46,962 nt of DNA, from positions 1-46,962 of the forward strand of contig JAIMKP010000022.1 in assembly GCA_020692355.1 (NCBI GenBank), written 5' to 3'. The DNA comes from Desulfosporosinus sp. (GTDB taxonomy: Bacteria > Bacillota > Desulfitobacteriia > Desulfitobacteriales > Desulfitobacteriaceae). The position numbers and the translations under genes are program-made. The notes beneath the pieces are model-generated. The model searched no databases and was not told the DNA's origin. It saw only the letters and a program-made list of their open reading frames with translations. Below, piece after piece: positions 33,989 to 42,530 of this stretch (position 1 is its first letter; the number at the start of each line of letters is the position of its first letter).

Positions 33989-34155
33989 GCGAGAGAAAGC
34001 TGGGAGGGATCCATCTGGATAAAATTTTGAAGGTGTTTGCAGGGTTGAGCGTTCTTTTGCTGGTTTTGCTGGGAACGGTTTTTTATCAGGAGGTAACCAG
34101 GGATAGATTAAAACCCCTCTATGGTGTAACGGTTAATGCTAATCAAGCTCCCTAG
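33985..34155 (+). CDS. Small single-helix membrane protein ending the operon
   Basis: A 56-residue protein starting at GTG (overlapping the previous stop as GTGA). It has a hydrophobic helix (FAGLSVLLLVLLGTVFY) followed by QEVTRDRLKPLYGVTVNA. No family is recognised. It could be a small accessory subunit of the Rieske/b complex or the start of a lost cytochrome c subunit, where such a helix would be the anchor; no CxxCH follows in any frame. Confidence 0.55.
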   Translation: MSERKLGGIHLDKILKVFAGLSVLLLVLLGTVFYQEVTRDRLKPLYGVTVNANQAP

Positions 34156-34431
34156 GCCGGATAACCCGGGAGAGAGAAGGCTGTACTTCGCCTGTCGTAC
34201 GATAATGGACGCACTTACCTTAAAAAATCCTGATCTTAAAACCATTTTTAGCATTAATAATTATGCCATGATGAAGGAAATAACGATTACGTTATAGAAT
34301 AGTATTAAACGAAGCAATCTTTTCGAAGGGGGGAAATCAGATGCCATGGGTATTTTCTTAATAACCAGTATATCTTAGGTTTGATTATTCCGTTTGATTA
34401 TTCCAAGGTGAATTAGAGGAGGTACGTTTCG
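34156..34431 (+). other. Intergenic region before the DsrE gene
   Basis: No gene supported. It contains a perfect dyad ATAACG-ATTA-CGTTAT (34280-34295), a possible operator, and a GGGGGG site 7 bases before a 6-codon frame (MPWVFS) at 34341. The DsrE gene has its own AGAGGAGG site at 34416-34423. Confidence 0.35.
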
Positions 34432-34770
34432 ATGTCAAATTTTGTTTACTATATCTCTTCCGATAAAATAGGAAATCAAGACCCTGAACTCGGAAAAGTG
34501 CTGATGCGCAACTTATTCAGAAAACTAACCGAGGCTTCTCAGAAACCTTCTCATCTGCTTTTCGTCGAAAGAGGCGTGCACCTCTTGCTACCTGAATTTG
34601 AAGCATTTGAGGCTTTGGAGCAGTTACAAGCAGAAGGGATTAAGCTATTGGCCTGCCAAACGTGTTTGGACTTCTATGGTATTCGTGAAAAGATCCAAGT
34701 TGGGGAAGTCTCCAACATGCCTGATATTATACAAGCGCTGCATGCGTCGGATAAGGTTATATCACTCTAG
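34432..34770 (+). CDS. DsrE-domain protein resembling the C-terminal half of YedF
   Basis: A 112-residue cytoplasmic DsrE/F-like protein. The stretch ILLACQTCLDFYG-like region (LLACQTCLDFYGIREKIQVG) and EVSNMPDIIQAL match the C-terminal domain of the selenium/sulfur carrier YedF; the CxxC would hold persulfide or selenium. YedF normally has a TusA-like domain before it, which is missing here; such a domain occurs instead on the convergent gene at 34995. Its place after the molybdoenzyme operon suggests handling of sulfur or selenium species. A strong AGAGGAGG site precedes the ATG. Confidence 0.82.
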   Translation: MSNFVYYISSDKIGNQDPELGKVLMRNLFRKLTEASQKPSHLLFVERGVHLLLPEFEAFEALEQLQAEGIKLLACQTCLDFYGIREKIQVGEVSNMPDIIQALHASDKVISL

Positions 34771-34938
34771 CACCAACCTTCCTTCATCAACAACATTTTT
34801 ACTCCCTACGACCGCTCAATATCCCTCTTACATCTAATTTCTGTCGAAGTTCCATATTTTCTCTGCGAAGTTCGTCATTTTCTTTGTTTACTCCCTTCGT
34901 ATTCGACAGAATCCAAGATGGCGTGGCGTTAGACAGAA

Positions 34939-34966
34939 AATGGCCCCCGAAATACCGGGGGCCATT
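34939..34966. terminator. Bidirectional terminator between the dsrE-like and FTR-like genes
   Basis: An 11-bp perfect stem (AATGGCCCCCG and its complement) with a 6-base loop. The minus-strand side is followed by TTTTC, ending the FTR-like transcript. It also lies downstream of the plus-strand gene. Confidence 0.85.
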
Positions 34967-34994
34967 GTTGCTTAGAGCAAAGTAATGTGATTCC

Positions 34995-35621
34995 CTACAT
35001 ACTGATGATTAATCTCCAGTCGTTTCCTTCCGAAATAATTTCGCTCTGATAGCCCTGAGTGTCCAGGTATGCCCTTATATTCTTAGCAGACTGCTCCCGA
35101 TCGACGAGAATTTCAAAATCTAAGGCTGGACTTTCGTGGCGCGCTTGCTTGAACTGGTGCATGGCATCTGGCACCGGGAGGCCTCGCAAAGGATTGATCG
35201 CTTGTCCCCGGGTATCCAAAGTATTTCCTTGCCATCTTAAAGGGATGCGGTACTCACGCATGACATGTCCCTCAGCCTTCTTAAAATCCGCATCGTTGAA
35301 ATCGCCGCGTCCAAATAACCCACAATGGCAGCTCCCGTTTTGCGCAATATCATCGGCGCAAAAGGAGCAGGGGCACACGAGCTTCGCATCCAGAGAAGGC
35401 TCACCGCTGCTCTCAAAGCAGGGACAAATCTGGTGATGATACAACCTTTTGTTTTCCTCCAACCAAATAATCAGTTGAGTTTGATACATCCGATGCGGAT
35501 TAAGTTTAAAACCTTGTTTCTCGGCGTAACGCTCCATCCATTGGTGATGAGTCTTAATTTCCCGGCGGAATTGCCAAGATTTCTTCATGAAGTCAAGATA
35601 CATACGGCTTATTTTTGACAT
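34995..35621 (-). CDS. Ferredoxin-thioredoxin-reductase-like protein with a TusA-like C-terminal domain
   Basis: A 208-residue protein in two parts. Residues about 20-125 match the catalytic subunit of ferredoxin:thioredoxin reductase: CPCF, CPCSFC and CHCGLF, the Cys pattern for a 4Fe-4S cluster with a redox disulfide. Residues about 135-208 look like a TusA/SirA fold (NTLDTRG, LRGLPVPDAMHQFKQA, LDFEILVDREQSAKNI, TQGYQSEI). The catalytic Cys of the TusA CPxP motif is replaced by Val (PVPDA). No variable FTR subunit is nearby. It could reduce a persulfide carrier such as the convergent DsrE protein. Confidence 0.82.
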   Translation of the reverse strand: MSKISRMYLDFMKKSWQFRREIKTHHQWMERYAEKQGFKLNPHRMYQTQLIIWLEENKRLYHHQICPCFESSGEPSLDAKLVCPCSFCADDIAQNGSCHCGLFGRGDFNDADFKKAEGHVMREYRIPLRWQGNTLDTRGQAINPLRGLPVPDAMHQFKQARHESPALDFEILVDREQSAKNIRAYLDTQGYQSEIISEGNDWRLIISM

Positions 35622-35692
35622 AGTGATTACCCCACCCCGGTATTTTTCTTCTATAATATCACTATACCGTGATGGAGTAAATAATCTATATG

Positions 35693-37453
35693 CTATTTCA
35701 GGGCATAAACCCTTGCTTCAAAGGGCCTAAGCTCAAGCCGCGTCGGCGTTTCCGGTCTGGTCGGATAGTTACTGAGGAGCAACTGATCCGTTTGGAACTT
35801 TACCTTCTCAGGCAGGACAAAAACGGCTGGCTGCTTGGAAAAGTTTAAAACGACCAGGATCTTTTCTTGATCAGCATCCTGAAATAACTCGTCCTCAGCC
35901 CTCCTCACTTCGCTAAGTTGTTTTTCACTGAATCCGGGCCCTGTTTTGATGTTAGGCGTGCGCAGGTAGGCAAAGAGTTGTTCATCCTGGGGGAGGAGCA
36001 AGTGATAATCACCGTAGACAAGCACCAGCCTCTCTTTCCTCAGCTGGATAAGCCGCTGGTAATAATGAAAGACAGACTCCGGGTTAGCCAGATTTTCTTT
36101 CACATGGATCGCTTGGTAATTCGGATTGATGGCCAACCAAGGGACGCCGGTCGTGAAACCGGCGCTCTCTGTGTCATCCCACTGCATGGGCGTGCGGGCA
36201 TTATCCCGGCTCCTGGCATAGATTGTTTCCAGCACCTCTTGCGGGCTCAGACCGGAACGGATAGCTTCTTCGTAAAAATTCAACGTATCGATATCCCTAT
36301 AATAAGAAATGTCAGGAAACCTGACATTGGTCATACCGATCTCTTCGCCCTGGTAAATGTAGGGTGTCCCCTGCAAAGTATGCACCAATGTGGCCAACAT
36401 TTTCGCCGACTGCACCCTGTAAGTACCATCATCGCCGAAACGGGACACGGCCCTAGGCTGGTCATGATTATTGAGAAAAAGGCTGTTCCAGCCCGTGCCC
36501 TCCAGCCTCTCCTGCCAAACGTTGACAATCTTCTTGAAGTCAGACAGTTTCCAGGGGATAATTTTCCATTTATCCCCGTCTTGATAGTCTAACTCCAGGA
36601 GTTCAAACTGAAAAACCATACTCAGTTCGTGTCGGTCTTCCGCTACCAACAGGTTAGCTTTTTCCGGATCAACCCCTGGGGTCTCTCCCACCGTCATGAT
36701 ATCGTATTTGCTCAGGACCTTGGCATGCATCTCCCGCAAGAAATACTGAAGCCGGGGTCCGTTGCGATAGAACTCCCGTCCCCAAGGGAGGGATCCCTTG
36801 CCACGCCGACGCGCATCCGGCAGTGTCGGCTCCTTAGAAATCAGGTTAATCACATCCATGCGAAACCCGTCAATCCCTTTGTCCAGCCACCAGGTCATCA
36901 TCGTATAAATCTCCCGGCGTAGCCTTTTGTTTTCCCAGTTCAGATCCGGCTGCTTTTTGGAAAACAAGTGCAGATAATATTCCCCCGTCTTCTCATCATA
37001 CTCCCAGGCCGACCCTCCAAACTCCGAAGCCCAATTGTTGGGCTCGCTTCCATCCTCTTTTCCCGGACGCCAAATGTAGTAATCGCGGTAAGGGCTGTTC
37101 CTGGCCGCACGAGACTCCACAAACCAGGAATGCTCATCCGAGGTGTGATTGACCACAAGATCCATGATCAGTTTCATTCCGCGTTGGTGCACCTCGCTCA
37201 GGAGTTCCTCCCAATCCGCCATCGTACCGAACTCATCCATGATGGAATAATAATCGCTGATATCATAGCCATTGTCATAATTGGGGGAGCGATAAACCGG
37301 GCACAACCAAAGAATGTTGACACCCAGCCCTTGAAGGTAATCAAGTTTGGCCGTAATCCCTTGTAAATCACCGACTCCATCTCCGTTGCTGTCCAGGAAA
37401 CTGCGAGGATAGACTTGATAGACAACTCCTTCCTTCCACCATGCCCTGTACAC
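35693..37453 (-). CDS. GH13 alpha-glucosidase (oligo-1,6-glucosidase / trehalose-phosphate hydrolase type)
   Basis: A cytoplasmic GH13 enzyme of about 586 residues that hydrolyses alpha-glucosidic bonds. The catalytic triad is visible: Asp in GIDGFRMDVI, Glu in MTVGETPG and Asp in NNHDQPRA. The start region AWWKEGVVYQVYPRSF and the VVNHTSDEHSWF motif are typical of oligo-1,6-glucosidases and TreC. It follows the TPS/TPP gene on the same strand, so its substrate may be trehalose, trehalose-6-phosphate or isomalto-oligosaccharides. I use GTG 37453, with AGGGG 8 bases before it; the frame also has GTG at 37462. Confidence 0.9.
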   Translation of the reverse strand: MYRAWWKEGVVYQVYPRSFLDSNGDGVGDLQGITAKLDYLQGLGVNILWLCPVYRSPNYDNGYDISDYYSIMDEFGTMADWEELLSEVHQRGMKLIMDLVVNHTSDEHSWFVESRAARNSPYRDYYIWRPGKEDGSEPNNWASEFGGSAWEYDEKTGEYYLHLFSKKQPDLNWENKRLRREIYTMMTWWLDKGIDGFRMDVINLISKEPTLPDARRRGKGSLPWGREFYRNGPRLQYFLREMHAKVLSKYDIMTVGETPGVDPEKANLLVAEDRHELSMVFQFELLELDYQDGDKWKIIPWKLSDFKKIVNVWQERLEGTGWNSLFLNNHDQPRAVSRFGDDGTYRVQSAKMLATLVHTLQGTPYIYQGEEIGMTNVRFPDISYYRDIDTLNFYEEAIRSGLSPQEVLETIYARSRDNARTPMQWDDTESAGFTTGVPWLAINPNYQAIHVKENLANPESVFHYYQRLIQLRKERLVLVYGDYHLLLPQDEQLFAYLRTPNIKTGPGFSEKQLSEVRRAEDELFQDADQEKILVVLNFSKQPAVFVLPEKVKFQTDQLLLSNYPTRPETPTRLELRPFEARVYALK

Positions 37454-37454
37454 A

Positions 37455-37658
37455 TCAATCACCCCTGGAAGTAAGCTTGGGCCTCTGTCCGGCTTTTTGC
37501 TCCCGGCTGCCAGGCGACCCGTGAGCAGCAGGTTGACTGGGTTGCTCCTTGACCTGTTGCAAATCTCCCTGATCCGGGTTGACCAATTTGCTCTTCGGCA
37601 ACGGTTCTAGCCCTACCGAAGCCAAAATGCCGTTAATTATTTGTTTTTCCGATCTCAT
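37455..37658 (-). CDS. Small basic, Pro/Gln-rich protein between the trehalose genes
   Basis: A 67-residue frame (MRSEKQIINGILASVGLEPL, then low-complexity Gln/Pro/Ser/Arg). The N-terminal 30 residues could form a helix and the rest looks disordered. AAGG and GGGGGG sites precede the ATG, and it ends beside the start of the glucosidase gene. No family is recognised. It may be real and translationally coupled, or chance. Confidence 0.4.
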   Translation of the reverse strand: MRSEKQIINGILASVGLEPLPKSKLVNPDQGDLQQVKEQPSQPAAHGSPGSREQKAGQRPKLTSRGD

Positions 37659-37716
37659 CACCTTATTATCCCCCCTGCTGCTGTGTCTTGATTTGGGGCC
37701 GAGACAAGCATCTGGC

Positions 37717-39984
37717 TCAGGTCACCTTTTGTACGGCAGTGACTCGTTCCTTTCCCAATCTCCCCAAAAGTCCGAGGACTTCGGTCGGCCCATCCACCTG
37801 AAAACGGGCCAGGGAAGGTTCCCTTCCTACTTTTAGCGAATAGGCCCAAGGCGGCAAAACCTCAAACATGTCTTCATCTGTGGTGTCATCGCCCATTGCC
37901 AGAATAAAATCAGGGTCTGCGCTTTGGAGCCAACGACGAGCGGCTTTTCCTTTGTCCATGCTCCGTGGCCTTATTTCCAGCACCTTATTTCCCGGCAATA
38001 GTTGTAACTGCCACTTATCCAGCAATGGCTGCAAAGCTGTCTGAATTCCTTTGAGCAGCACTTCAGCCTTACTCGGATCCACCCTGCGATAATGCCAGGC
38101 TAAGGTATACTCCTTTTCTTCGACGAATGATCCTGGTGGATTTTGAGACATGTTGAGTAGTAAGGCTCTAATCTCCTTTTGCCAACCCTCCGGGTAATTC
38201 GACGTCAGCTGCCAAGAAGCAACACCCTGTTCTTTCAGCCAAATACCGTGTTCGGCCACGAGGGAGATTCCGAGCCTGCCAAACCATGTGTTAAGCGTGG
38301 TTCTGTCACGACCGCTGAGCAACACCACCTCGCTGGAAGAATCGGAAGCAAGAGCAGCAAGTGTCTTTAATACTTCTAAACTGGGGACAGCCAAGCCCGG
38401 TTCTGTCGCAAAAGGAATAAGCGTCCCGTCATAATCCAAGAGGAACAACCGCCGCTGGGCCTGAGTATAGTCCTGACAGAGCACGGCCTCAGCCCCCGCG
38501 CTCAAGCCAACTGGCCTCTGCTCCGAGCGGGTAGCACTCACAGAAGCCGATGGTCCCTCATTCTCCGCCACCTCAGGCGACAGCCTCCCCAAAAAGTCCC
38601 CCGACCATTTTACAACATTCTCGGTGCGAAATTGTTCCTGCATGATGGTGTTACGCCGGATTTGCTCCTCTCTGGGCATGAGCAAAGCCTGTTTAAGTGC
38701 ACCGGCAATTTCTTCCAAACTGTTGGGGTTGATAATGAGCGCCTCCGAAGCTTCTTTGGCTGCACCGGCCAGTTGACTCAAAATAAGCACGCCTGTCCGG
38801 TCCGTCCGGGCGGCAATATATTCCTTAGCAATCAAGTTCATTCCGTCCCGCAAGGGTGTTATGAGGGCGACATCACTACTCCGGTACATGGCCAGGAGTG
38901 GTTCGATAGGTAAGAACTTGTACTGGTAAATGATAGGTGTCCAACTCACGCTGCCAAAGCGCCCATTGATTTGACCCACTATTTCATCGATCTGCTTCTT
39001 GAGCTGCTGGTAATGTTCAACTCCTATACGGGATGGCACCACGATCAGCAAGAGGACTAACCTTTCACGCCATTCCGGATTTTCCTCCAAGAAAAGGGCG
39101 TATCCACGTAAACGGTTGGTAATCCCTTTGGAATAGTCGAGTCGGTCAATGGATAAAACCGTTTTTACCCCACCCAGAATCGGCTTGAGACTGTCTTGGT
39201 ATCTCTGAACCTCTGGCAAGCTATTTGGGTCATTGAATTTTGCAAAATCAATACCCATCGGAAACGTGGCGGCCTGCACCGGGTGCCCCATCCTACGGAT
39301 CTTCCCTTTCTCTGCATCCAGCCCTAACTGGATACGGACACAATCCAGGAAGTGTTGTGTGTAATCTTCTGTATGGAAGCCTACAAGTTTGGCCCCAAGC
39401 AGACCTTCTAATAGCTCCTTCCCCCAAGCCGTAGGAAGAAGCCGAAAAATTTCATAAGAGGGAAAGGGTATGTGCAAGAAAAAGCCGATGGGGGTTTTGG
39501 GCAATTTCTCGCTCAATAGCCTTGGCAACAACATCAGGTGATAATCATGAACCCAAATGACGTCACCCGGTTCAACGATATCGAGGACTGCATCCAGGAA
39601 TAGCTCATTGACTTCTTTGTACTGTAACCAATATTCCTGATCATATACGGCGTACGACGGAAAATAGTGAAAAAGCGGCCAGAGGATTTTGTTGCAAAAT
39701 CCATGATAAAATTTGTCCATAGCCTCTTCTGCGAGAAAAACTGGGTGAGCACGGAATTCCCGCTGCATTCTTGACTTTACTTGCTCTTGTAAGGTATGCA
39801 AAACGGTAAGCCCCGGCCACCCGACCCAGATATATTCAACATCTCCGGAAGCGGATCCCTTCAAGGAATCCAGATAGGAGCTAAGCCCAGATACCAGACC
39901 ACCCGTACTCTGGGTAAAGCCAAATTGTCCTTGCTCCACAGTCACATGAATCGGAAGCCTGTTCGAGACAACCAATAATCTCAC
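37717..39984 (-). CDS. Bifunctional trehalose-6-phosphate synthase/phosphatase
   Basis: A 755-residue fusion that makes trehalose from UDP-glucose and glucose-6-phosphate. The GT20 synthase occupies about 1-470: VVSNRLP, VGWPG, WVHDYHLMLLPRLL, LDYSKGITNR and RDGMNLIAKEYIA. The HAD-type phosphatase occupies about 500-755: LLDYDGTLIPF (nucleophile Asp), LSGRDRTTL and MGDDTTDEDMF. The order TPS-TPP is like plant and some bacterial fusions. I use GTG 39984, with AAGGAGG 9 bases upstream; the open frame runs to 40041 with a basic extension that lacks a ribosome site. The pathway gives a compatible solute. Confidence 0.94.
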   Translation of the reverse strand: MRLLVVSNRLPIHVTVEQGQFGFTQSTGGLVSGLSSYLDSLKGSASGDVEYIWVGWPGLTVLHTLQEQVKSRMQREFRAHPVFLAEEAMDKFYHGFCNKILWPLFHYFPSYAVYDQEYWLQYKEVNELFLDAVLDIVEPGDVIWVHDYHLMLLPRLLSEKLPKTPIGFFLHIPFPSYEIFRLLPTAWGKELLEGLLGAKLVGFHTEDYTQHFLDCVRIQLGLDAEKGKIRRMGHPVQAATFPMGIDFAKFNDPNSLPEVQRYQDSLKPILGGVKTVLSIDRLDYSKGITNRLRGYALFLEENPEWRERLVLLLIVVPSRIGVEHYQQLKKQIDEIVGQINGRFGSVSWTPIIYQYKFLPIEPLLAMYRSSDVALITPLRDGMNLIAKEYIAARTDRTGVLILSQLAGAAKEASEALIINPNSLEEIAGALKQALLMPREEQIRRNTIMQEQFRTENVVKWSGDFLGRLSPEVAENEGPSASVSATRSEQRPVGLSAGAEAVLCQDYTQAQRRLFLLDYDGTLIPFATEPGLAVPSLEVLKTLAALASDSSSEVVLLSGRDRTTLNTWFGRLGISLVAEHGIWLKEQGVASWQLTSNYPEGWQKEIRALLLNMSQNPPGSFVEEKEYTLAWHYRRVDPSKAEVLLKGIQTALQPLLDKWQLQLLPGNKVLEIRPRSMDKGKAARRWLQSADPDFILAMGDDTTDEDMFEVLPPWAYSLKVGREPSLARFQVDGPTEVLGLLGRLGKERVTAVQKVT

Positions 39985-40110
39985 CCTTATTGTCCTCCTT
40001 CTTGCCACACGTCGACGGGTTAACAACAACAGATTCTTCATGAGAACACAGAATACCTATAACCTAGAATAGCCTTGAAAAACTCTGGTAATTCTCACCC
40101 AGATGTTTAC

Positions 40111-40141
40111 TGACAACTTTATTTTACATTATAGGTTGTCA
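40111..40141 (-). promoter_or_regulatory. Trehalose-operon promoter with a 7-bp dyad
   Basis: On the minus strand a TATAAT (-10, 40133-40128) lies inside the perfect inverted repeat TGACAAC-N17-GTTGTCA (40111-40141). No strong -35 is seen. The dyad is a good repressor-site candidate. The leader to the GTG start would be about 140 bases. The rest of 39985-40305 holds no gene. Confidence 0.5.
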
Positions 40142-40186
40142 TATGTCTAGGGTAAATGCTGGCCTGCCGACAAAGTGCCAACAAAT

Positions 40187-40214
40187 AGACCCCTCTGCGT
40201 CAGCAGAGAGGTCT
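40187..40214 (-). terminator. Terminator-like hairpin after the trp operon
   Basis: A 12-bp stem with one mismatch (AGACCCCTCTGC and its complement) and a 4-base loop, followed on the minus strand by TATTTGTT. It lies 92 bases after the trpA stop. Confidence 0.65.
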
Positions 40215-40305
40215 CCTGAAAAAATCCCCACTCATCTCGGTGTCTAGAAAGGGGCGGTGATTTATGAACCATAAAATGTGTGAATTCAAACGGCTCTTTC
40301 CGTTC

Positions 40306-41121
40306 CTAGGCCTTCAGCCCGGCCAGCCAGGTGTAAACCTCGGCTTCTTTCGTCCGCAAACCCTCCCCTTCTAACCCAGCAGCATCAAGATGAGCCAAAC
40401 GGTCGACCAAAGCGCTGCCGACAATCACCCCTTCGCAAATGCCGGCCAGAACCTCCACCTGCTCCCTTTTCTGGATCCCAAAGCCCACACAGCGCGGCAA
40501 GCTCAGCATTTCATGCAATTTAGCGATGTAAGCCCGCACCTGAGCCGGCATCTCCGCTTCTCCCCCGGTAATCCCGTTGCGGGAGAGAACGTAAACAAAA
40601 CCCCGTTTCTCGTCTTGCAAGGCCTGAATGTCTTCTTCCTCACTGGTCTGGGCAACCATGGGTATGAACGTGAGTCGGTTCCCCACCCGCTCAGCCGTTC
40701 TTTCCCGTAAAGCCTGGCCTTCACGCCAAGGCAAATCCGGCAAAATCAACCCGTCAACCCCGCTCTCGACGGCATCAAGGACAAATTGATCCCAGCCGTA
40801 GCGCAGAAGAGGATTGAGATAACTCATCAAGAGCAGGGGCGTTGTAGCTTCTCGCCGAAACTCGCGGACGAGGCGAAGCACCTTTGAAAGCGTCATTCCG
40901 CCAGCCAAAGCCCGCTCTCCGGCCGCCTGAATGATCGGTCCGTCGGCCATCGGATCGCTGAAGGGAACCCCCAGCTCCAAAACATCCACCCCGGACGCAG
41001 CCAATCCCCTGAGCCTGCGTAAACTCATCTCGTAAGAAGGATCCCCCGCCATGACATAGGCGACGAGCCGAGTCAACCCTCGGGGCGAACCTTGGAAAAC
41101 CTGCTCGAGCCGCTCACTCAT
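40306..41121 (-). CDS. trpA: Tryptophan synthase alpha subunit
   Basis: TrpA cleaves indole-3-glycerol phosphate to indole and glyceraldehyde-3-phosphate. The 271-residue product has the catalytic Glu in [16 protein letters not shown], the Asp in LILPDLPW, and the phosphate-binding [10 protein letters not shown] and [10 protein letters not shown] loops. It overlaps the trpB end by 8 bases. Confidence 0.96.
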   Translation of the reverse strand: MSERLEQVFQGSPRGLTRLVAYVMAGDPSYEMSLRRLRGLAASGVDVLELGVPFSDPMADGPIIQAAGERALAGGMTLSKVLRLVREFRREATTPLLLMSYLNPLLRYGWDQFVLDAVESGVDGLILPDLPWREGQALRERTAERVGNRLTFIPMVAQTSEEEDIQALQDEKRGFVYVLSRNGITGGEAEMPAQVRAYIAKLHEMLSLPRCVGFGIQKREQVEVLAGICEGVIVGSALVDRLAHLDAAGLEGEGLRTKEAEVYTWLAGLKA

Positions 41122-42373
41122 GGAGAGTTCCCCCTTCCAAATATTCTGCTAAAGTCTCCACATCCTTGTCCCCACGTCCGGAGAGATTCACCACGATCAC
41201 CTTGTCCTGGGAGAGCCCTGGCGCCATCTTCAGCGCATAAGCCACGGCATGGGCACTTTCCAAAGCCGGCAGAATTCCCTCCGTTCGGGATAGGACCTGG
41301 CAAGCCTTCACGGCATCCTCGTCTCCGATCCGGACGTATTCCGCCCTTCCTGTCTCTTTCAAAAGGCTGTGTTCCGGTCCGACGCCCGGATAATCCAGCC
41401 CGGCAGAAACCGAATGCGTAGGCCTAATTTGCCCATCACCATCTTGCAGGAGATAGCTGTAAGCCCCATGCAGAACACCCGGCGAACCCAGACCTAAGGT
41501 GGCTGCATGCCGTCCCACCTCATCTCCTGTGCCACCGGCTTCCACTCCGATCAGGCGGACCGATGCATCGTCCAAAAAGGGATAGAAAAAGCCAATCGCA
41601 TTGCTTCCTCCCCCCACACAGGCAACCAGCACATCCGGAAGCCGGCCCAATTCTGCCAAGGCCTGCTTTCTCGTCTCGCGCCCGATGACTGCCTGAAAAT
41701 CCCGGACCATTTCCGGAAACGGATGAGGACCGGCCGCGGTGCCAAAACAATAAAACGTATCCACATGGGCTACCCAATCCCGAAGGGCTTCATTGATCGC
41801 ATCCTTGAGCGTCCGGGAACCAAGGCTTACCGCGCGCACCTCCGCACCGAGCAGGCGCATGCGCAAGACGTTCAGTCGCTGACGCCGGATATCTTCTTCA
41901 CCCATATAAATAACACAGGAAAGTCCGAACAGGGCACACGCCGTGGCCGTCGCCACACCATGTTGACCAGCTCCTGTCTCGGCAATCACCCGTGTTTTGC
42001 CCATCCGCTTGGCCAGAAGGACCTGGCCCAGGGTATTGTTGATCTTATGGGCCCCTGTATGGTTCAGATCCTCTCGCTTTAAATAGATATGCGCTCCGCC
42101 CAAAGCCTCGCTCAAGCGCCGAGCCTCGTAAAAGAGGGAGGGCCGCCCGACATAATCCCGAAGTAGGTCTCCTAATTCAAGCTGGAAGCTTTCGTCCCTT
42201 TGCGCCTGCTGATAAGCCTGTTCCAATTCACGTAAGACAGGGACCAAGGTTTCCGGCACATACGCGCCTCCAAATGGGCCGAAGCGTCCGGTCCCGTTCC
42301 TCGTGCCTGCCATCAAGTCATTCAATGTTTCCTGATCGATCAATTCCATCAGTTTCCCCTGTTCTTGCTCCAT
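41114..42373 (-). CDS. trpB: Tryptophan synthase beta subunit
   Basis: TrpB is the PLP-dependent subunit that joins indole and serine. The 419-residue product shows [14 protein letters not shown], the PLP-Lys in [31 protein letters not shown] and [12 protein letters not shown] 42373 has AGGAGG 7 bases upstream, while the in-frame ATG at 42397 does not. The gene that should supply indole-glycerol-phosphate (trpC) is not between trpD and trpB. Confidence 0.96.
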   Translation of the reverse strand: MEQEQGKLMELIDQETLNDLMAGTRNGTGRFGPFGGAYVPETLVPVLRELEQAYQQAQRDESFQLELGDLLRDYVGRPSLFYEARRLSEALGGAHIYLKREDLNHTGAHKINNTLGQVLLAKRMGKTRVIAETGAGQHGVATATACALFGLSCVIYMGEEDIRRQRLNVLRMRLLGAEVRAVSLGSRTLKDAINEALRDWVAHVDTFYCFGTAAGPHPFPEMVRDFQAVIGRETRKQALAELGRLPDVLVACVGGGSNAIGFFYPFLDDASVRLIGVEAGGTGDEVGRHAATLGLGSPGVLHGAYSYLLQDGDGQIRPTHSVSAGLDYPGVGPEHSLLKETGRAEYVRIGDEDAVKACQVLSRTEGILPALESAHAVAYALKMAPGLSQDKVIVVNLSGRGDKDVETLAEYLEGGTLHE

Positions 42374-42490
42374 GCCGTTTCCTCCTGCACACTCCATCGT
42401 TTATTTCCTTGCGGTTTCTGACTCGTTTTGTTTGGTGTGCGCCCTCCCATGCGCACGGGCGCGCTGCGTCCCGTTCTTTGCCTCACACTG

Positions 42491-42530
42491 ATGCCTCATG
42501 CCTCGTGCCTTATGCCCTCGTACCTCATGC
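42491..42530. repeat. Degenerate 7-bp repeats between trpD and trpB
   Basis: Consecutive units of the form GCCTYRT (GCCTCAT, GCCTCGT, GCCTTAT, then a longer variant and CCTCAT) fill the space after the trpD stop. The remaining gap up to trpB has no recognisable trpC or trpF remnant. Confidence 0.6.

Noticed and set aside
34341-34361. Six-codon frame (MPWVFS) with a GGGGGG site before the DsrE gene
   Set aside because: It is too short to judge, and there is no terminator or other attenuator structure to support a leader-peptide role.
35918-36592. 224-codon plus-strand frame inside the GH13 gene
   Set aside because: It is antisense to intact GH13 catalytic motifs.
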